Source of the DNA: an uncultured Hyphomonadaceae bacterium | GTDB taxonomy: Bacteria; Pseudomonadota; Alphaproteobacteria; Caulobacterales; Hyphomonadaceae | DNA length: 7,600 nt | Assembly: GCA_937873805.1 (NCBI GenBank) | Contig: CALMWO010000509.1 | Location: 1-7,600, forward strand | Reading direction: 5' to 3' | Part shown: positions 1 through 6,020 of the stretch, one piece after another | Layout of the letters: every line of letters begins with the position of its first letter | Position numbering within the stretch: position 1 is the first letter of the stretch | Notes under the pieces: model-generated | Told to the model about the DNA's origin: nothing | The model's input: the letters and a program-made list of their open reading frames with translations, nothing else | Databases searched by the model: none | Translations under genes and position numbers: made by a program

Positions 1-296
1 CGCAGCGCTTTGCCAGGCTCGCCCTTTAGCTTCAGCGCGCTGGACGTGCCGGCCGGAAAGCCGAGCGGGAAATCGACGCCCACGAGCACGCGGTCGCCAC
101 GCTTGAGGCAACGGGCGAGCAGATCGCTCAGCTCCTCGATGGCTTTGGCGCGCGTGGGCGGGTTGCTGGCCTTGAACGACAGCTTCAGACGTGAATCCGG
201 CGTGAGCGCGCCGATCCAGATGGAGTCGGCGCCGGTGGCGGGTTTGGAGGCGGCGCTCCAATCCACCATCACGTAGCTTTCGAACAGGCGGGCCAT
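1..296 (-). CDS. Conserved protein with RNase H-like (DUF429-like) N-terminus, partial
   Basis: This is the N-terminal part (98 complete codons) of a minus-strand gene that runs off the left edge of the window. The start is the ATG at 296, preceded by a purine-rich AAAGAGA ribosome binding site. The protein begins MARLFESYVMVDWSAAS and has a second acidic motif VGVDFPLGFP at residues 72-81. Two short hydrophobic strands ending in Asp (D12 in VDWSA, D75 in VDFPLG) suggest the RNase H-like fold of DUF429-type proteins. From memory, alphaproteobacterial relatives are often labelled 'cobalamin biosynthesis CbiG' or 'molybdopterin guanine dinucleotide synthesis' without proof, so I do not adopt those names. 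There is no signal peptide or membrane segment, so it is probably cytoplasmic. The gene lies 114 bp downstream of the glycosyltransferase on the same strand. The gene call is firm; the function is unknown. Confidence 0.8.
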   Translation of the reverse strand, partial: MARLFESYVMVDWSAASKPATGADSIWIGALTPDSRLKLSFKASNPPTRAKAIEELSDLLARCLKRGDRVLVGVDFPLGFPAGTSSALKLKGEPGKAL

Positions 297-410
297 GTCT
301 CAGTCTCTTTCTGGCATACGACCGCGACGAGCGCGGCGGGAAACACGTTAGTGGGAATAAGGCAGCCGAAGCGTCAGCCTGCGGCTAATATAGGCTATGC
401 TAGCAGGATT

Positions 411-1631
411 TCACGAGGTGGCCACCTTTGAAGGCGACCGGAAAACCGCCAAGGCTTCGACAATTCCTGAATCTGACAAAGTGGTTTCCGCCAGTTTCAG
501 GCCAGCTTCGCTGCGGGCGCGACGCTTTTCCTCCGAAGTGAGGAGTTCGACAAGGGCGTCCGCGAAGGCTTCGGTCGAATGAACGCGGATCGAGGCGCTG
601 TCCAGCTCCGAGCCAAAACCGTCAAGGCCCCCGGGATAGCCGATAACGGGCATGCCGAGGCCCATATAGTCGGCCACCTTGATGGCGACGCCGCTGGAGA
701 CGCGGATGGGAGCAAGGCCGATGCGGTCTGGCCCGGCCAGGCTGGCGAGGTCGTCGACGCGGCCGACGGCTTCGACACCGTTCTCTGACGCTAGGCCATC
801 GCCGATCGTGCCGGCGACGATGAGCTTCGCGTCGGGCAGGCGGGCGCGGACGAGGGGCCAGATGTCTGCGAGCAGGTGGTTGAGGCCCTCGCGGTTGCCT
901 TCGTGACCGGCGCCCATGAAGAGCGCGGCGGGCGGGCGTGACTGCTGGGCGTCGCGGCGTGCAGTGGTGGTCGGGCGCATCCAGACATGGCGCGCGTTGG
1001 GGGCAAGTGGGGACAGCCGCTGCAGCTCGTTCATTGAGGCGTGCAGGATCAGGTTGGCGGAGGCGAGGCGCTGGGCTTCCTGCGCGAGCGTGATGTCGCC
1101 ATGGTCGGGCTTCTTGCCGGCGGCGCGGAAACTGTCGGCGCGGCTGGAGAAGAGGTCGTGCATGAGCACGCCGCGGCCGGGGACCTGGCTCATATGGGCA
1201 AAGGCGGGGGCGAAGGACGAGTACTCAACCACAACGCAGGACGGGGCGTGGCGGCGAACGACAGCGGCAAGCTGGGCCTGCTCGCTGGCGGATGGGATGC
1301 GCGAGAGCAGGCTGACGGGTTTGGCCTTGGTCAGTTTGAGGCGGCGGGCGGTTTCCAGGGCGAGGCGCTGGGCGAACCGGAACCAGACAAGCGGCTTGGT
1401 GGAGACGAAGGTGGAGCCCAACCGGACGGAGCTGGGCCATTCCGGGGTGACACGATCGAGGATGGGCTTGTCGAGCGTGGCCCAGGGGCGGCTGCCGAAG
1501 GCTGTCGAGGGGGACATGACCAGTCGCACATCATACCCGGCCAGGATCGCAGATTTGATGAAGGTGACCAGGTACGCGCCGCTGCCGGATTTGACGTCAT
1601 CGAGACGGCGGTTGGAGATCAGAAGCAGCAT
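411..1631 (-). CDS. GT-B fold glycosyltransferase (GT4-like, Glyco_trans_1 family)
   Basis: A 406-residue protein likely to transfer a sugar from a nucleotide-sugar donor, probably in cell-surface glycan synthesis at the cytoplasmic side. The N-terminal Rossmann half starts MLLLISNRR and continues with a Gly-rich SGSGAYL. The MHDLFSSRADSF segment sits near residues 157-168. The donor-binding C-terminal half has ALFMGAGHEGNREG (236-249), VAGTIGDG (272-279), VGRVDDLASL (289-298) and the signature PIRVSSGVAIKVADYMGLGMPVI region (308-330). In that signature the usual Glu of the EX7E-type motif is an Asp. There are no membrane segments. A longer reading from an ATG at 1679 is open, but it lacks an RBS and the family homology begins at the ATG at 1631, which has a GGGGG stretch just upstream. 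Downstream (364-386) lies a weak AGCCG/CGGCT hairpin. Acceptor and donor sugars cannot be told from sequence. Confidence 0.88.
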   Translation of the reverse strand: MLLLISNRRLDDVKSGSGAYLVTFIKSAILAGYDVRLVMSPSTAFGSRPWATLDKPILDRVTPEWPSSVRLGSTFVSTKPLVWFRFAQRLALETARRLKLTKAKPVSLLSRIPSASEQAQLAAVVRRHAPSCVVVEYSSFAPAFAHMSQVPGRGVLMHDLFSSRADSFRAAGKKPDHGDITLAQEAQRLASANLILHASMNELQRLSPLAPNARHVWMRPTTTARRDAQQSRPPAALFMGAGHEGNREGLNHLLADIWPLVRARLPDAKLIVAGTIGDGLASENGVEAVGRVDDLASLAGPDRIGLAPIRVSSGVAIKVADYMGLGMPVIGYPGGLDGFGSELDSASIRVHSTEAFADALVELLTSEEKRRARSEAGLKLAETTLSDSGIVEALAVFRSPSKVATS

Positions 1632-1641
1632 TGTCGACCCC

Positions 1642-1655
1642 CGCTCTATAGAGCG
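1642..1655. repeat. 14-bp perfect palindrome upstream of the glycosyltransferase start
   Basis: CGCTCTATAGAGCG is a perfect self-complementary sequence of 14 bp, ending about 10 bp upstream of the chosen ATG at 1631. It would lie in the 5' untranslated region or at the promoter. It could be an operator for a dimeric regulator or a small RNA hairpin next to the ribosome binding site. If the longer start at 1679 were used, it would fall inside the coding region, which is one reason to check the start. Confidence 0.4.
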
Positions 1656-1824
1656 CAGGAGTTCGTCTCCCGCCCGCATGACGATGGCAGCACGTAGCCG
1701 ATAACGCTTAAAGAAATCCAGCCTGACGTTTTGCGATTACCTCGGGATTGATTCCACGGTTCTGGACTCGCCGATCTGGTTTGCCGCTGCTGCTCACGGG
1801 TTGTTACAGATCCCATCACGGTCG

Positions 1825-1850
1825 CCGCTTTTGTCGCAGTAACAAAGCGG
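1825..1850. other. Bulged 9-bp stem-loop in the divergent region
   Basis: CCGCTTTTGT (1825-1834) and ACAAAGCGG (1842-1850) pair over 9 bp with a single bulged T and a 7-nt loop. No T-run follows on either strand, so it is not a standard Rho-independent terminator. It lies just upstream of the A+T-rich zone. It may be a protein-binding site or part of a transcribed leader. An overlapping longer-range repeat TTGTTAC (1801-1807) / GTAACAA (1839-1845) is also present. Confidence 0.35.
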
Positions 1851-1997
1851 GGCTTGTTGCCGGTAATATTCAATATTTTCAATTACATACGCGTTGAAAG
1901 ATATGGTAACTAAGCTTGATGGCCCCGCCAATTGTGCAGCTGCGTTATTCGCGTATCTGCTCAGCTCACGCCGCAAGGTGTGTCGGAGGGTGTATCA

Positions 1998-2984
1998 GTG
2001 AAGCGTACAGAAGCCTCGGCCAGAACGGCCACTGTCGTCGGCAGCCATCAGGGCCGCGTCCGGGTCGGCGTCATCGGCGCTGGCGTGTTCGGCGGTTACC
2101 ACGCCCAGAAATTTGCCTCCAGCTTCCATTCGGAATTCGTCGGCGTGTTCGACCTCAATCAAGAGGCCGCCGGCAAGGTTGTCGCCAAGGTTGGCAAGGG
2201 TGAGGTGTTCTCCTCGTTCGAAGCGATCGCCGCTGTGTGCGATGCGCTCGTGATCGCGACGCCTGCCTCCAGCCACGCAATGCTGACGCGCAAGGCGCTC
2301 GAAGCCGGCAAGCATGCGCTCGTTGAAAAGCCCCTCGCGCTGACTGGCGTTGAAGCTCGTCAGCTGGCGAAGATGGCGCTTGAGCGTGATCTCGTTCTTT
2401 CGGTTGGCCACCAGGAGCGTCTGGTGTTCGAAGCGATGGGTCTGTTCGCCACGGGTGAGCGTCCCAAGCGCGTTGAAGCTGTCCGCATGGGCCCGGCTTC
2501 GCCGGATGGCCGCTGCGAAGACGTCAGCGTCGTGTTCGACCTGATGATCCACGATCTCGACCTCGCAGCCGAACTGTTCGGCGGCGACGTGAAGGGCACG
2601 GATGGCGAGGGCTACTCGGCCCACACGCGCCTGCTGGATCACGCTGCGGCCGAGCTGCACTTCGCCAATCATGGCCACGCCAAGCTGACGGCGTCGCGTT
2701 GCGCCGAAAAGCGCGAGCGCTGGATGAAGATCGAATACGCATCGGGCATCGTCGAGATCGATTTCATCACCCGCAAGGTGCTGAACACGACCAAGTTCGA
2801 TATCCGCGCCGATGTGTCGGAAATCCTGCCGGACCCGCTCAAGGCCGCTGACGAGGCCTTCCTTGCGGCGGTCCAGGGCCGTGCGGCCCCGGTTATCACC
2901 GGTGGTGTTGGCGCGCGTGCGGCGGCGATGGCCGAAATGGTCGAGACCTGCGCGCTGGCGGCCACTGCCGTGGTTGCGGCCTAG
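1998..2984 (+). CDS. Gfo/Idh/MocA family NAD(P)-dependent sugar oxidoreductase
   Basis: A 328-residue cytoplasmic dehydrogenase expected to oxidise or reduce a (nucleotide) sugar using NAD(P). The Rossmann nucleotide-binding motif VGVIGAGVFGGYH is at residues 23-35. The family's EKP motif is at 110-112, with K111 the likely catalytic lysine. The C-terminal domain carries DLMIHDLDL (181-189), with H185 in the usual catalytic position. The start is the GTG at 1998, because GGAGGG (1985-1990) sits 7 nt upstream; a longer TTG-initiated reading from 1932 runs through this RBS and is rejected. The style (GAGVFGGYHAQK, GHQERLVFEAMGL) recalls, from memory, oxidoreductases encoded beside lpxA in alphaproteobacteria (GnnA-like, making UDP-GlcNAc3N precursors of lipid A). 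No lpx or gnnB gene is next to it here, so that reading is tentative. Length is normal for the family. Confidence 0.9.
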   Translation: MKRTEASARTATVVGSHQGRVRVGVIGAGVFGGYHAQKFASSFHSEFVGVFDLNQEAAGKVVAKVGKGEVFSSFEAIAAVCDALVIATPASSHAMLTRKALEAGKHALVEKPLALTGVEARQLAKMALERDLVLSVGHQERLVFEAMGLFATGERPKRVEAVRMGPASPDGRCEDVSVVFDLMIHDLDLAAELFGGDVKGTDGEGYSAHTRLLDHAAAELHFANHGHAKLTASRCAEKRERWMKIEYASGIVEIDFITRKVLNTTKFDIRADVSEILPDPLKAADEAFLAAVQGRAAPVITGGVGARAAAMAEMVETCALAATAVVAA

Positions 2985-3020
2985 GCTTTCCGCTAAACGC
3001 CTGATAAGCAGCGCGCGTTG

Positions 3021-3039
3021 TCGCATATCCTTGCGATTT
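3021..3039 (+). terminator. Possible weak terminator after the oxidoreductase gene
   Basis: TCGCA (3021-3025) pairs with TGCGA (3032-3036) around a 6-nt loop and is followed by TTTC. It lies about 37 bp past the TAG stop at 2984. The stem is short and the T-run brief, so this is a weak call; a Rho-dependent end is equally possible. Confidence 0.25.
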
Positions 3040-3109
3040 CGCGGTTATGGCCCAGATTTCGTTTGCGGCCTGATCCGCGCCTCCTCCCGACCAGCCAACG
3101 GAGCTCCCC

Positions 3110-3328
3110 ATGGCCAAGAAGCCGACGGCTCGCGTCGAATTCGCGTTTTTCAACGTGACGTACGAAGACGGCAGCCAGCGTTCGAACCGCAAGGTGTCGG
3201 CCGATGTGCTGAACGCATACGATAAGGATGCCGCTATCCGCGAGGCGATCGAGGCGCAGGACAAGGCCATTTCGGAGAAATCCGGTCTGCCGCCGCTGGC
3301 GATCAAATCGATCTCGCCGGTGAAGTAG
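3110..3328 (+). CDS. Small conserved-looking protein of unknown function (72 aa)
   Basis: A 72-residue soluble protein beginning MAKKPTARVEFAFFNVTYED and ending SIKSISPVK-like (KSISPVK). I do not recognise a named domain. The layout suggests a two-strand N-terminal hairpin (VEFAFFNVTYEDGSQRSNRKV), then an acidic-basic helix around residues 36-57 (DKDAAIREAIEAQDKAISEK), then a final strand. There is no Cys, signal peptide or membrane segment. The ATG at 3110 has GGAG (3100-3103) 6 nt upstream, and codon use is like that of the neighbours, so I regard it as a real gene. It is flanked by non-coding gaps of 125 and 136 bp and is followed by a strong hairpin, so it is probably its own transcription unit. 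Relatives of this type may exist in Hyphomonadaceae, from memory only. Confidence 0.75.
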   Translation: MAKKPTARVEFAFFNVTYEDGSQRSNRKVSADVLNAYDKDAAIREAIEAQDKAISEKSGLPPLAIKSISPVK

Positions 3329-3334
3329 CAGCTG

Positions 3335-3355
3335 GCGCCTGATCCGATCGGGCGC
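3335..3355 (+). terminator. Hairpin after the 72-aa gene, terminator-like
   Basis: A 9-bp stem (GCGCCTGAT / ATCGGGCGC, one T-G wobble) closes a 3-nt CCG loop 7 nt after the stop codon at 3328. It is followed only by TGAGCCTT, so the T-run is poor. The position directly after the stop supports a role as a transcript end or 3' stabiliser. Confidence 0.45.
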
Positions 3356-3382
3356 TGAGCCTTAAAAGAATTCGATCCTGAC

Positions 3383-3416
3383 GCAGCGGCGCTGCCTGGC
3401 TTGCCTGTTGGCAAGC
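3383..3416 (+). promoter_or_regulatory. Two adjacent hairpins upstream of the MAPEG gene
   Basis: GCAGCG-G-CGCTGC (3383-3395) is a perfect odd palindrome. Three bases later, GCTTGCC / GGCAAGC (3399-3405 / 3410-3416) is a perfect 7-bp stem with a TGTT loop. Both lie between the 72-aa gene and the MAPEG start at 3465. They may shape the 5' leader of that mRNA or help end transcription from upstream. No T-run follows. Confidence 0.35.
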
Positions 3417-3464
3417 GGGGCCGCGCCGTTACGCTTTCCGGGAAGCAAATCCGGAGGGGATGCG

Positions 3465-3875
3465 ATGCTCGATCTTGGCTCCACCCAACTGACAATGCTC
3501 TGGGCGAGCATGGTGCTCGGTGTCGTGTATCTGCTGGCGGCGGTTCTTCCGTCTGTCGGGCAGCGGGGTATGAGCTGGGCGCTTGGGCCGCGCGATGTTC
3601 CGACGCCGCCCCTCAATGCCCTTGGCGGCCGGCTGGACCGGGCATGGAAGAACTTCATCGAGACGTTCCCGTTGTTCGCTGCTGCGGTGCTGCTTGAAAC
3701 GATGGCTGGGCATGGCAGCGGGCTCGCGCCACTTGGCGCGCTCCTGTATTTCTGGGGCCGGGCCGCGTTCCTTCCGCTCTATGCGATCGGCTGGCCAGTG
3801 GTGCGCACTTTGGTTTGGGCCGCGTCGCTTGCGGGCATCGTGTTGCTGCTGATTGCGGTCGTGCCGGGCGTGTAG
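3465..3875 (+). CDS. MAPEG family integral membrane protein
   Basis: A 136-residue inner-membrane protein of the MAPEG superfamily (membrane-associated proteins in eicosanoid and glutathione metabolism). Bacterial members are mostly of unknown function; some act as glutathione transferase-like enzymes. Four hydrophobic segments can be placed near residues 8-30, 66-80, 86-108 and 112-134. The family signature is seen as R56..R59-A60..N63..E66..P69 (GRLDRAWKNFIETFP), followed by GRAAFLPLYAIG (98-109), which matches the usual GR...Y pattern. The ATG at 3465 is preceded by GGAGGGG (3453-3459); a longer in-frame reading from 3408 has no RBS and is not hydrophobic. An ATG at 3460 is in another frame. 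The length fits the family. It lies upstream of the protease triplet on the same strand with a 112-bp gap, so co-transcription is possible but unproven. Confidence 0.88.
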   Translation: MLDLGSTQLTMLWASMVLGVVYLLAAVLPSVGQRGMSWALGPRDVPTPPLNALGGRLDRAWKNFIETFPLFAAAVLLETMAGHGSGLAPLGALLYFWGRAAFLPLYAIGWPVVRTLVWAASLAGIVLLLIAVVPGV

Positions 3876-3894
3876 TCCGGCTTCTGGCCCGCCT

Positions 3895-3910
3895 GCCTGA
3901 CATATCAGGC
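3895..3910 (+). terminator. Terminator-like hairpin after the MAPEG gene
   Basis: GCCTGA / TCAGGC forms a perfect 6-bp stem with a CATA loop 19 nt past the MAPEG stop. Only two T residues follow. It touches the start of protease leader 1 (from 3910), so it may instead belong to that leader. Confidence 0.35.
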
Positions 3911-3987
3911 TTGCAGCGGGGCGTGGGTGGGATCATGCTGTCTCCACTGACAAAGCCGCCACGCAGAGGGCGGGAAGGAGGACGCTC
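3910..3987 (+). promoter_or_regulatory. Protease leader 1 with overlapping hairpins over the RBS
   Basis: A 78-nt leader ending at the GTG start. CCGCC (3956-3960) can pair with GGCGG (3969-3973). Alternatively GGGCG (3968-3972) pairs with CGCTC (3983-3987, one G-T wobble), leaving the AAGGAGG Shine-Dalgarno (3975-3981) in the loop. The two pairings share bases, so only one can form at a time. The folding is inferred by hand. Confidence 0.5.
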
Positions 3988-4953
3988 GTGACGATCCACT
4001 TCACCCGCAGAACAATGCTTGGCGCGTTACCAGCGCTCGGATTTGCCGGCGCTGCGGTGGCGCAGACGCCAGCACATCAGGCCGCGATACCCGCCGAGGG
4101 CGCTGCACCGATAGCGACACTGGATGCGTGGCTCGACCTTTATGGGCGGCCGACGGCGAAGGTGATGCTGAATGGGCGCGGTCCTTTCGAGTTCATGGTC
4201 GATACGGGTTCGACGGTAACGGTCATTGCCGAGCGCCATCTGGCGGCGATCGGTGCGCCGATCGTGGGCAAGGCCACGGTGGCGGGCACGACGGGAATGG
4301 CGGAGACGCCGCTCGCACTTGTCGATCTGGTCGAAACCGGGGCCATGAAGAACAAGGGCATGCGGGTGTGCGTTCTGCCGAACGCGGGCGTCGCGAACAT
4401 GGATGGCATTCTTGGCGCCGACGCCTTCATCGGGAAGCGGCTGGAGTTCGACATTCCCGGCAAGACCGTGAAGGTCGAAGGATCGCGCCATCCGATACGC
4501 GTTGCTCCGCGCTCGCAGATACGCGTGCGCAACGGGTTGCTTGCGGAGATCGATGGGAAGATCGGTAACGTCAACGCGAAGCTGATGCTGGATACGGGCG
4601 CGCAGAACTGCATCGCCAATGCGAAGCTGAGTCAGGCCTTGCTGAAGGCGCATCCGAAGCTTGTGCGGCTGGACAATGCGCGCGTCTTTGGCGTGACGGG
4701 CCATGTCATGACCGGGCAGGTCATCGTGCTGCCGAAGGTGGAGCTGCGGGCGTTTTCGGTGACGGATGCAACCACAGTGGCCCTTGATGCGCCGATCTTC
4801 GATTTCTGGGGTCTCAATGACGAGCCCGCGATGATCGTTGGCATGAACATGCTATCGCAGCTGCGCTCGTTTTCGATCGATTACGGCGCCAGGGCGTTCG
4901 ACGCCGAGCTGTTCGTCGATCTTATCGCACGCAATTCTGTGATGTTTGGCTAA
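3988..4953 (+). CDS. Tat-exported two-domain retropepsin-like aspartic protease, copy 1
   Basis: A 321-residue predicted periplasmic protease. The N-terminus FTRRTMLGAL (residues 5-14) is a twin-arginine motif followed by a hydrophobic stretch and a likely cleavage site AVA|QT near residue 25. Two homologous lobes follow. Lobe 1 has FMVDTGST (D72), VAGTTG (98-103) and DGILGAD (139-145). Lobe 2 has LMLDTGAQ (D202), FGVTGH (234-239) and IVGMN (283-287), then FSIDYG. Each lobe thus carries the DTG(S/A) and hydrophobic-Gly motifs of Asp_protease_2/retropepsin families, and the two Asp would form one active site in a single chain. The GTG start has AAGGAGG 6 nt upstream. The target is unknown. A functional parallel is Caulobacter PerP, a periplasmic protease with an aspartic protease signature that trims PodJ, but direct homology is not shown here. 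It is the first of three tandem copies. Confidence 0.88.
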   Translation: MTIHFTRRTMLGALPALGFAGAAVAQTPAHQAAIPAEGAAPIATLDAWLDLYGRPTAKVMLNGRGPFEFMVDTGSTVTVIAERHLAAIGAPIVGKATVAGTTGMAETPLALVDLVETGAMKNKGMRVCVLPNAGVANMDGILGADAFIGKRLEFDIPGKTVKVEGSRHPIRVAPRSQIRVRNGLLAEIDGKIGNVNAKLMLDTGAQNCIANAKLSQALLKAHPKLVRLDNARVFGVTGHVMTGQVIVLPKVELRAFSVTDATTVALDAPIFDFWGLNDEPAMIVGMNMLSQLRSFSIDYGARAFDAELFVDLIARNSVMFG

Positions 4954-4963
4954 CAGCCCGGCA

Positions 4964-5040
4964 CTTGCCGCGGGGGCCGACCAGGATCAAACTACACACA
5001 TAACAAGGTCGCCAAAAAGGCGGCGGGCGGGAGGACGCCC
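4964..5040 (+). promoter_or_regulatory. Protease leader 2 with tandem hairpins over the RBS
   Basis: A 77-nt leader. Hairpin A is GTCGCC (5008-5013) with GGCGGC (5019-5024) around AAAAA, with one T-G wobble. Hairpin B follows without a gap: GGGCG (5025-5029) with CGCCC (5036-5040) around GGAGGA, which is the Shine-Dalgarno. The 3' arm ends at the base before the ATG. The shared CTTGC...GGATC block is at 4964-4988. Confidence 0.5.
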
Positions 5041-6012
5041 ATGACTACCGAGTTTACGCGCCGCATGATGCTGGGCGCTTTGCCGGCGTTCACGCTGGCT
5101 GGCGCAGCTTCCGCCCAGACAGCTGGCTCCCACATTGCGGGGCCGGTGGCGATGGATATCAACGCAACGCTGGATGCCTGGGTCGATGCATATGGCCGTC
5201 CCGCGGCGCGTGTGATGCTGAATGGCAAGGGGCCGTTCTCGTTCATGGTCGACACTGGCTCGACGACGACAGTGCTGGCTCAACGGCATGTCGAGACGCT
5301 TGGCGTGCCCATTACTGGCACGGCGACTGTCGCGGGCACGACCGGGATGGCCGAGACGCAGGTTGCGCAGATGGAGCTTATCGAAGCGGGCGCGGTGCAG
5401 AAACGCGATGTGCGCGTGGCTGTGTTGCCCGACGAGAACCTCGCCAGCATCGACGGAATTCTTGGCGCGGATATCTTTGCCGGAAAGCGCGTCGTGTGCG
5501 ACATCCAGGCCAAGTCGGTTCGCATCGAGTCGACGCGCAGGCCCGTGCGAAGCACGCGCGGCACGATGATGTCGAACATGAATGTGCGCAGGGGGTTGCT
5601 CGCCGAGATCGAAGGCAAGGTCGGGTCTGTCGGCGCAAAGCTGATGCTGGATACGGGGGCGCAGAACTGCGTTGCCAACAAGGCGCTGAGCGATGCGCTG
5701 CTGCGCGCCCATCCGAGGCTGCAGAGGGTCGAGGACATGAAGGTGTTCGGCGTGACCGGCCACGTGCTGACGGGGCAGTTCATTGCATTGCCACGCGTAG
5801 AGCTGCGGGCGTTCTCGGTGAAGGACGCGACCGCCGTTGCCGTTGATGCGCCGATCTTCGATCTGTGGGGGCTCAAAGATGAGCCGGCGATGATTGTGGG
5901 CATGAACCTGCTGTCGCGGCTGCGCTCGTTCTCGATCGACTACGGGCTAAAGGCGTTCGATGCCCAGCTTCTTGCGGATCTGGCTGCCCGGAATTCGGCG
6001 GCGTTCGGCTAG
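5041..6012 (+). CDS. Tat-exported two-domain retropepsin-like aspartic protease, copy 2
   Basis: A 323-residue paralogue of the preceding gene, starting with ATG and with its Shine-Dalgarno GGAGG 6 nt upstream. The Tat signal reads FTRRMMLGALPAF, with a likely cleavage at ASA|QT near residue 25. The catalytic motifs are VDTGST (D71) and LDTGAQ (D204), with ILGAD at 140-144 and IVGMN at 285-289. Between the lobes it carries a slightly longer Arg/Met-rich linker (residues 165-181, STRRPVRSTRGTMMSNM) than copies 1 and 3. In the C-terminal 78 residues compared by hand it differs from copy 1 at 16 positions, so selection has kept this half. No lipobox Cys is present, so the mature protein should be soluble in the periplasm. 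Substrate unknown; both active-site Asp are intact, so it should be active rather than a decoy. Confidence 0.88.
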   Translation: MTTEFTRRMMLGALPAFTLAGAASAQTAGSHIAGPVAMDINATLDAWVDAYGRPAARVMLNGKGPFSFMVDTGSTTTVLAQRHVETLGVPITGTATVAGTTGMAETQVAQMELIEAGAVQKRDVRVAVLPDENLASIDGILGADIFAGKRVVCDIQAKSVRIESTRRPVRSTRGTMMSNMNVRRGLLAEIEGKVGSVGAKLMLDTGAQNCVANKALSDALLRAHPRLQRVEDMKVFGVTGHVLTGQFIALPRVELRAFSVKDATAVAVDAPIFDLWGLKDEPAMIVGMNLLSRLRSFSIDYGLKAFDAQLLADLAARNSAAFG

Positions 6013-6020
6013 GCCGGGTT

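Larger units (their letters stand above)
1632..1997. promoter_or_regulatory. Divergent intergenic region with A+T-rich promoter zone
   Basis: These 366 bp lie between the divergent glycosyltransferase and oxidoreductase genes, so promoters for both should be here. Positions 1863-1915 contain only 14 G or C in 53 bases by hand count, in a surrounding of roughly 63% G+C. The zone holds a direct repeat of the palindrome AATATT (1865-1870 and 1872-1877) and an inverted repeat TTTCAA (1877-1882) / TTGAAA (1894-1899) with an 11-nt spacer, which resembles an operator. An IHF-like A+T-rich stretch overlaps these but does not match the consensus exactly. Two GANTC sites (1750-1754 and 1765-1769) lie on the glycosyltransferase side. 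I could not assign convincing -35/-10 boxes. Short reading frames in the region lack an RBS and look random. Confidence 0.5.

Noticed and set aside
916..1704. Plus-strand reading frames of 262 and 218 codons opposite the glycosyltransferase
   Set aside because: These are antisense shadows of the glycosyltransferase, with Arg- or Gly-rich composition, no domain and no RBS.
1932..1997. Extended TTG start for the oxidoreductase, adding 22 residues
   Set aside because: The extension runs through the GGAGGG ribosome binding site of the GTG start at 1998 and adds residues unlike any family N-terminus.
1995..3026. Long minus-strand reading frame (343 codons) opposite the oxidoreductase
   Set aside because: It mirrors a clear Gfo/Idh/MocA gene. 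Long antisense frames are common in G+C-rich coding DNA, and the product has no recognisable motif or RBS.
3876..3987. CtrA-type boxes (TTAA-N7-TTAA) that would link the protease genes to cell-cycle control like PerP
   Set aside because: No TTAA occurs in this intergenic stretch, so there is no sequence support for direct CtrA control.
4027..5763. Minus-strand frames (225 and 258 codons) opposite protease copies 1 and 2, which resemble each other
   Set aside because: Their mutual similarity follows from the duplication on the plus strand. The products are His/Arg-rich with no domain, and the sense genes are certain.
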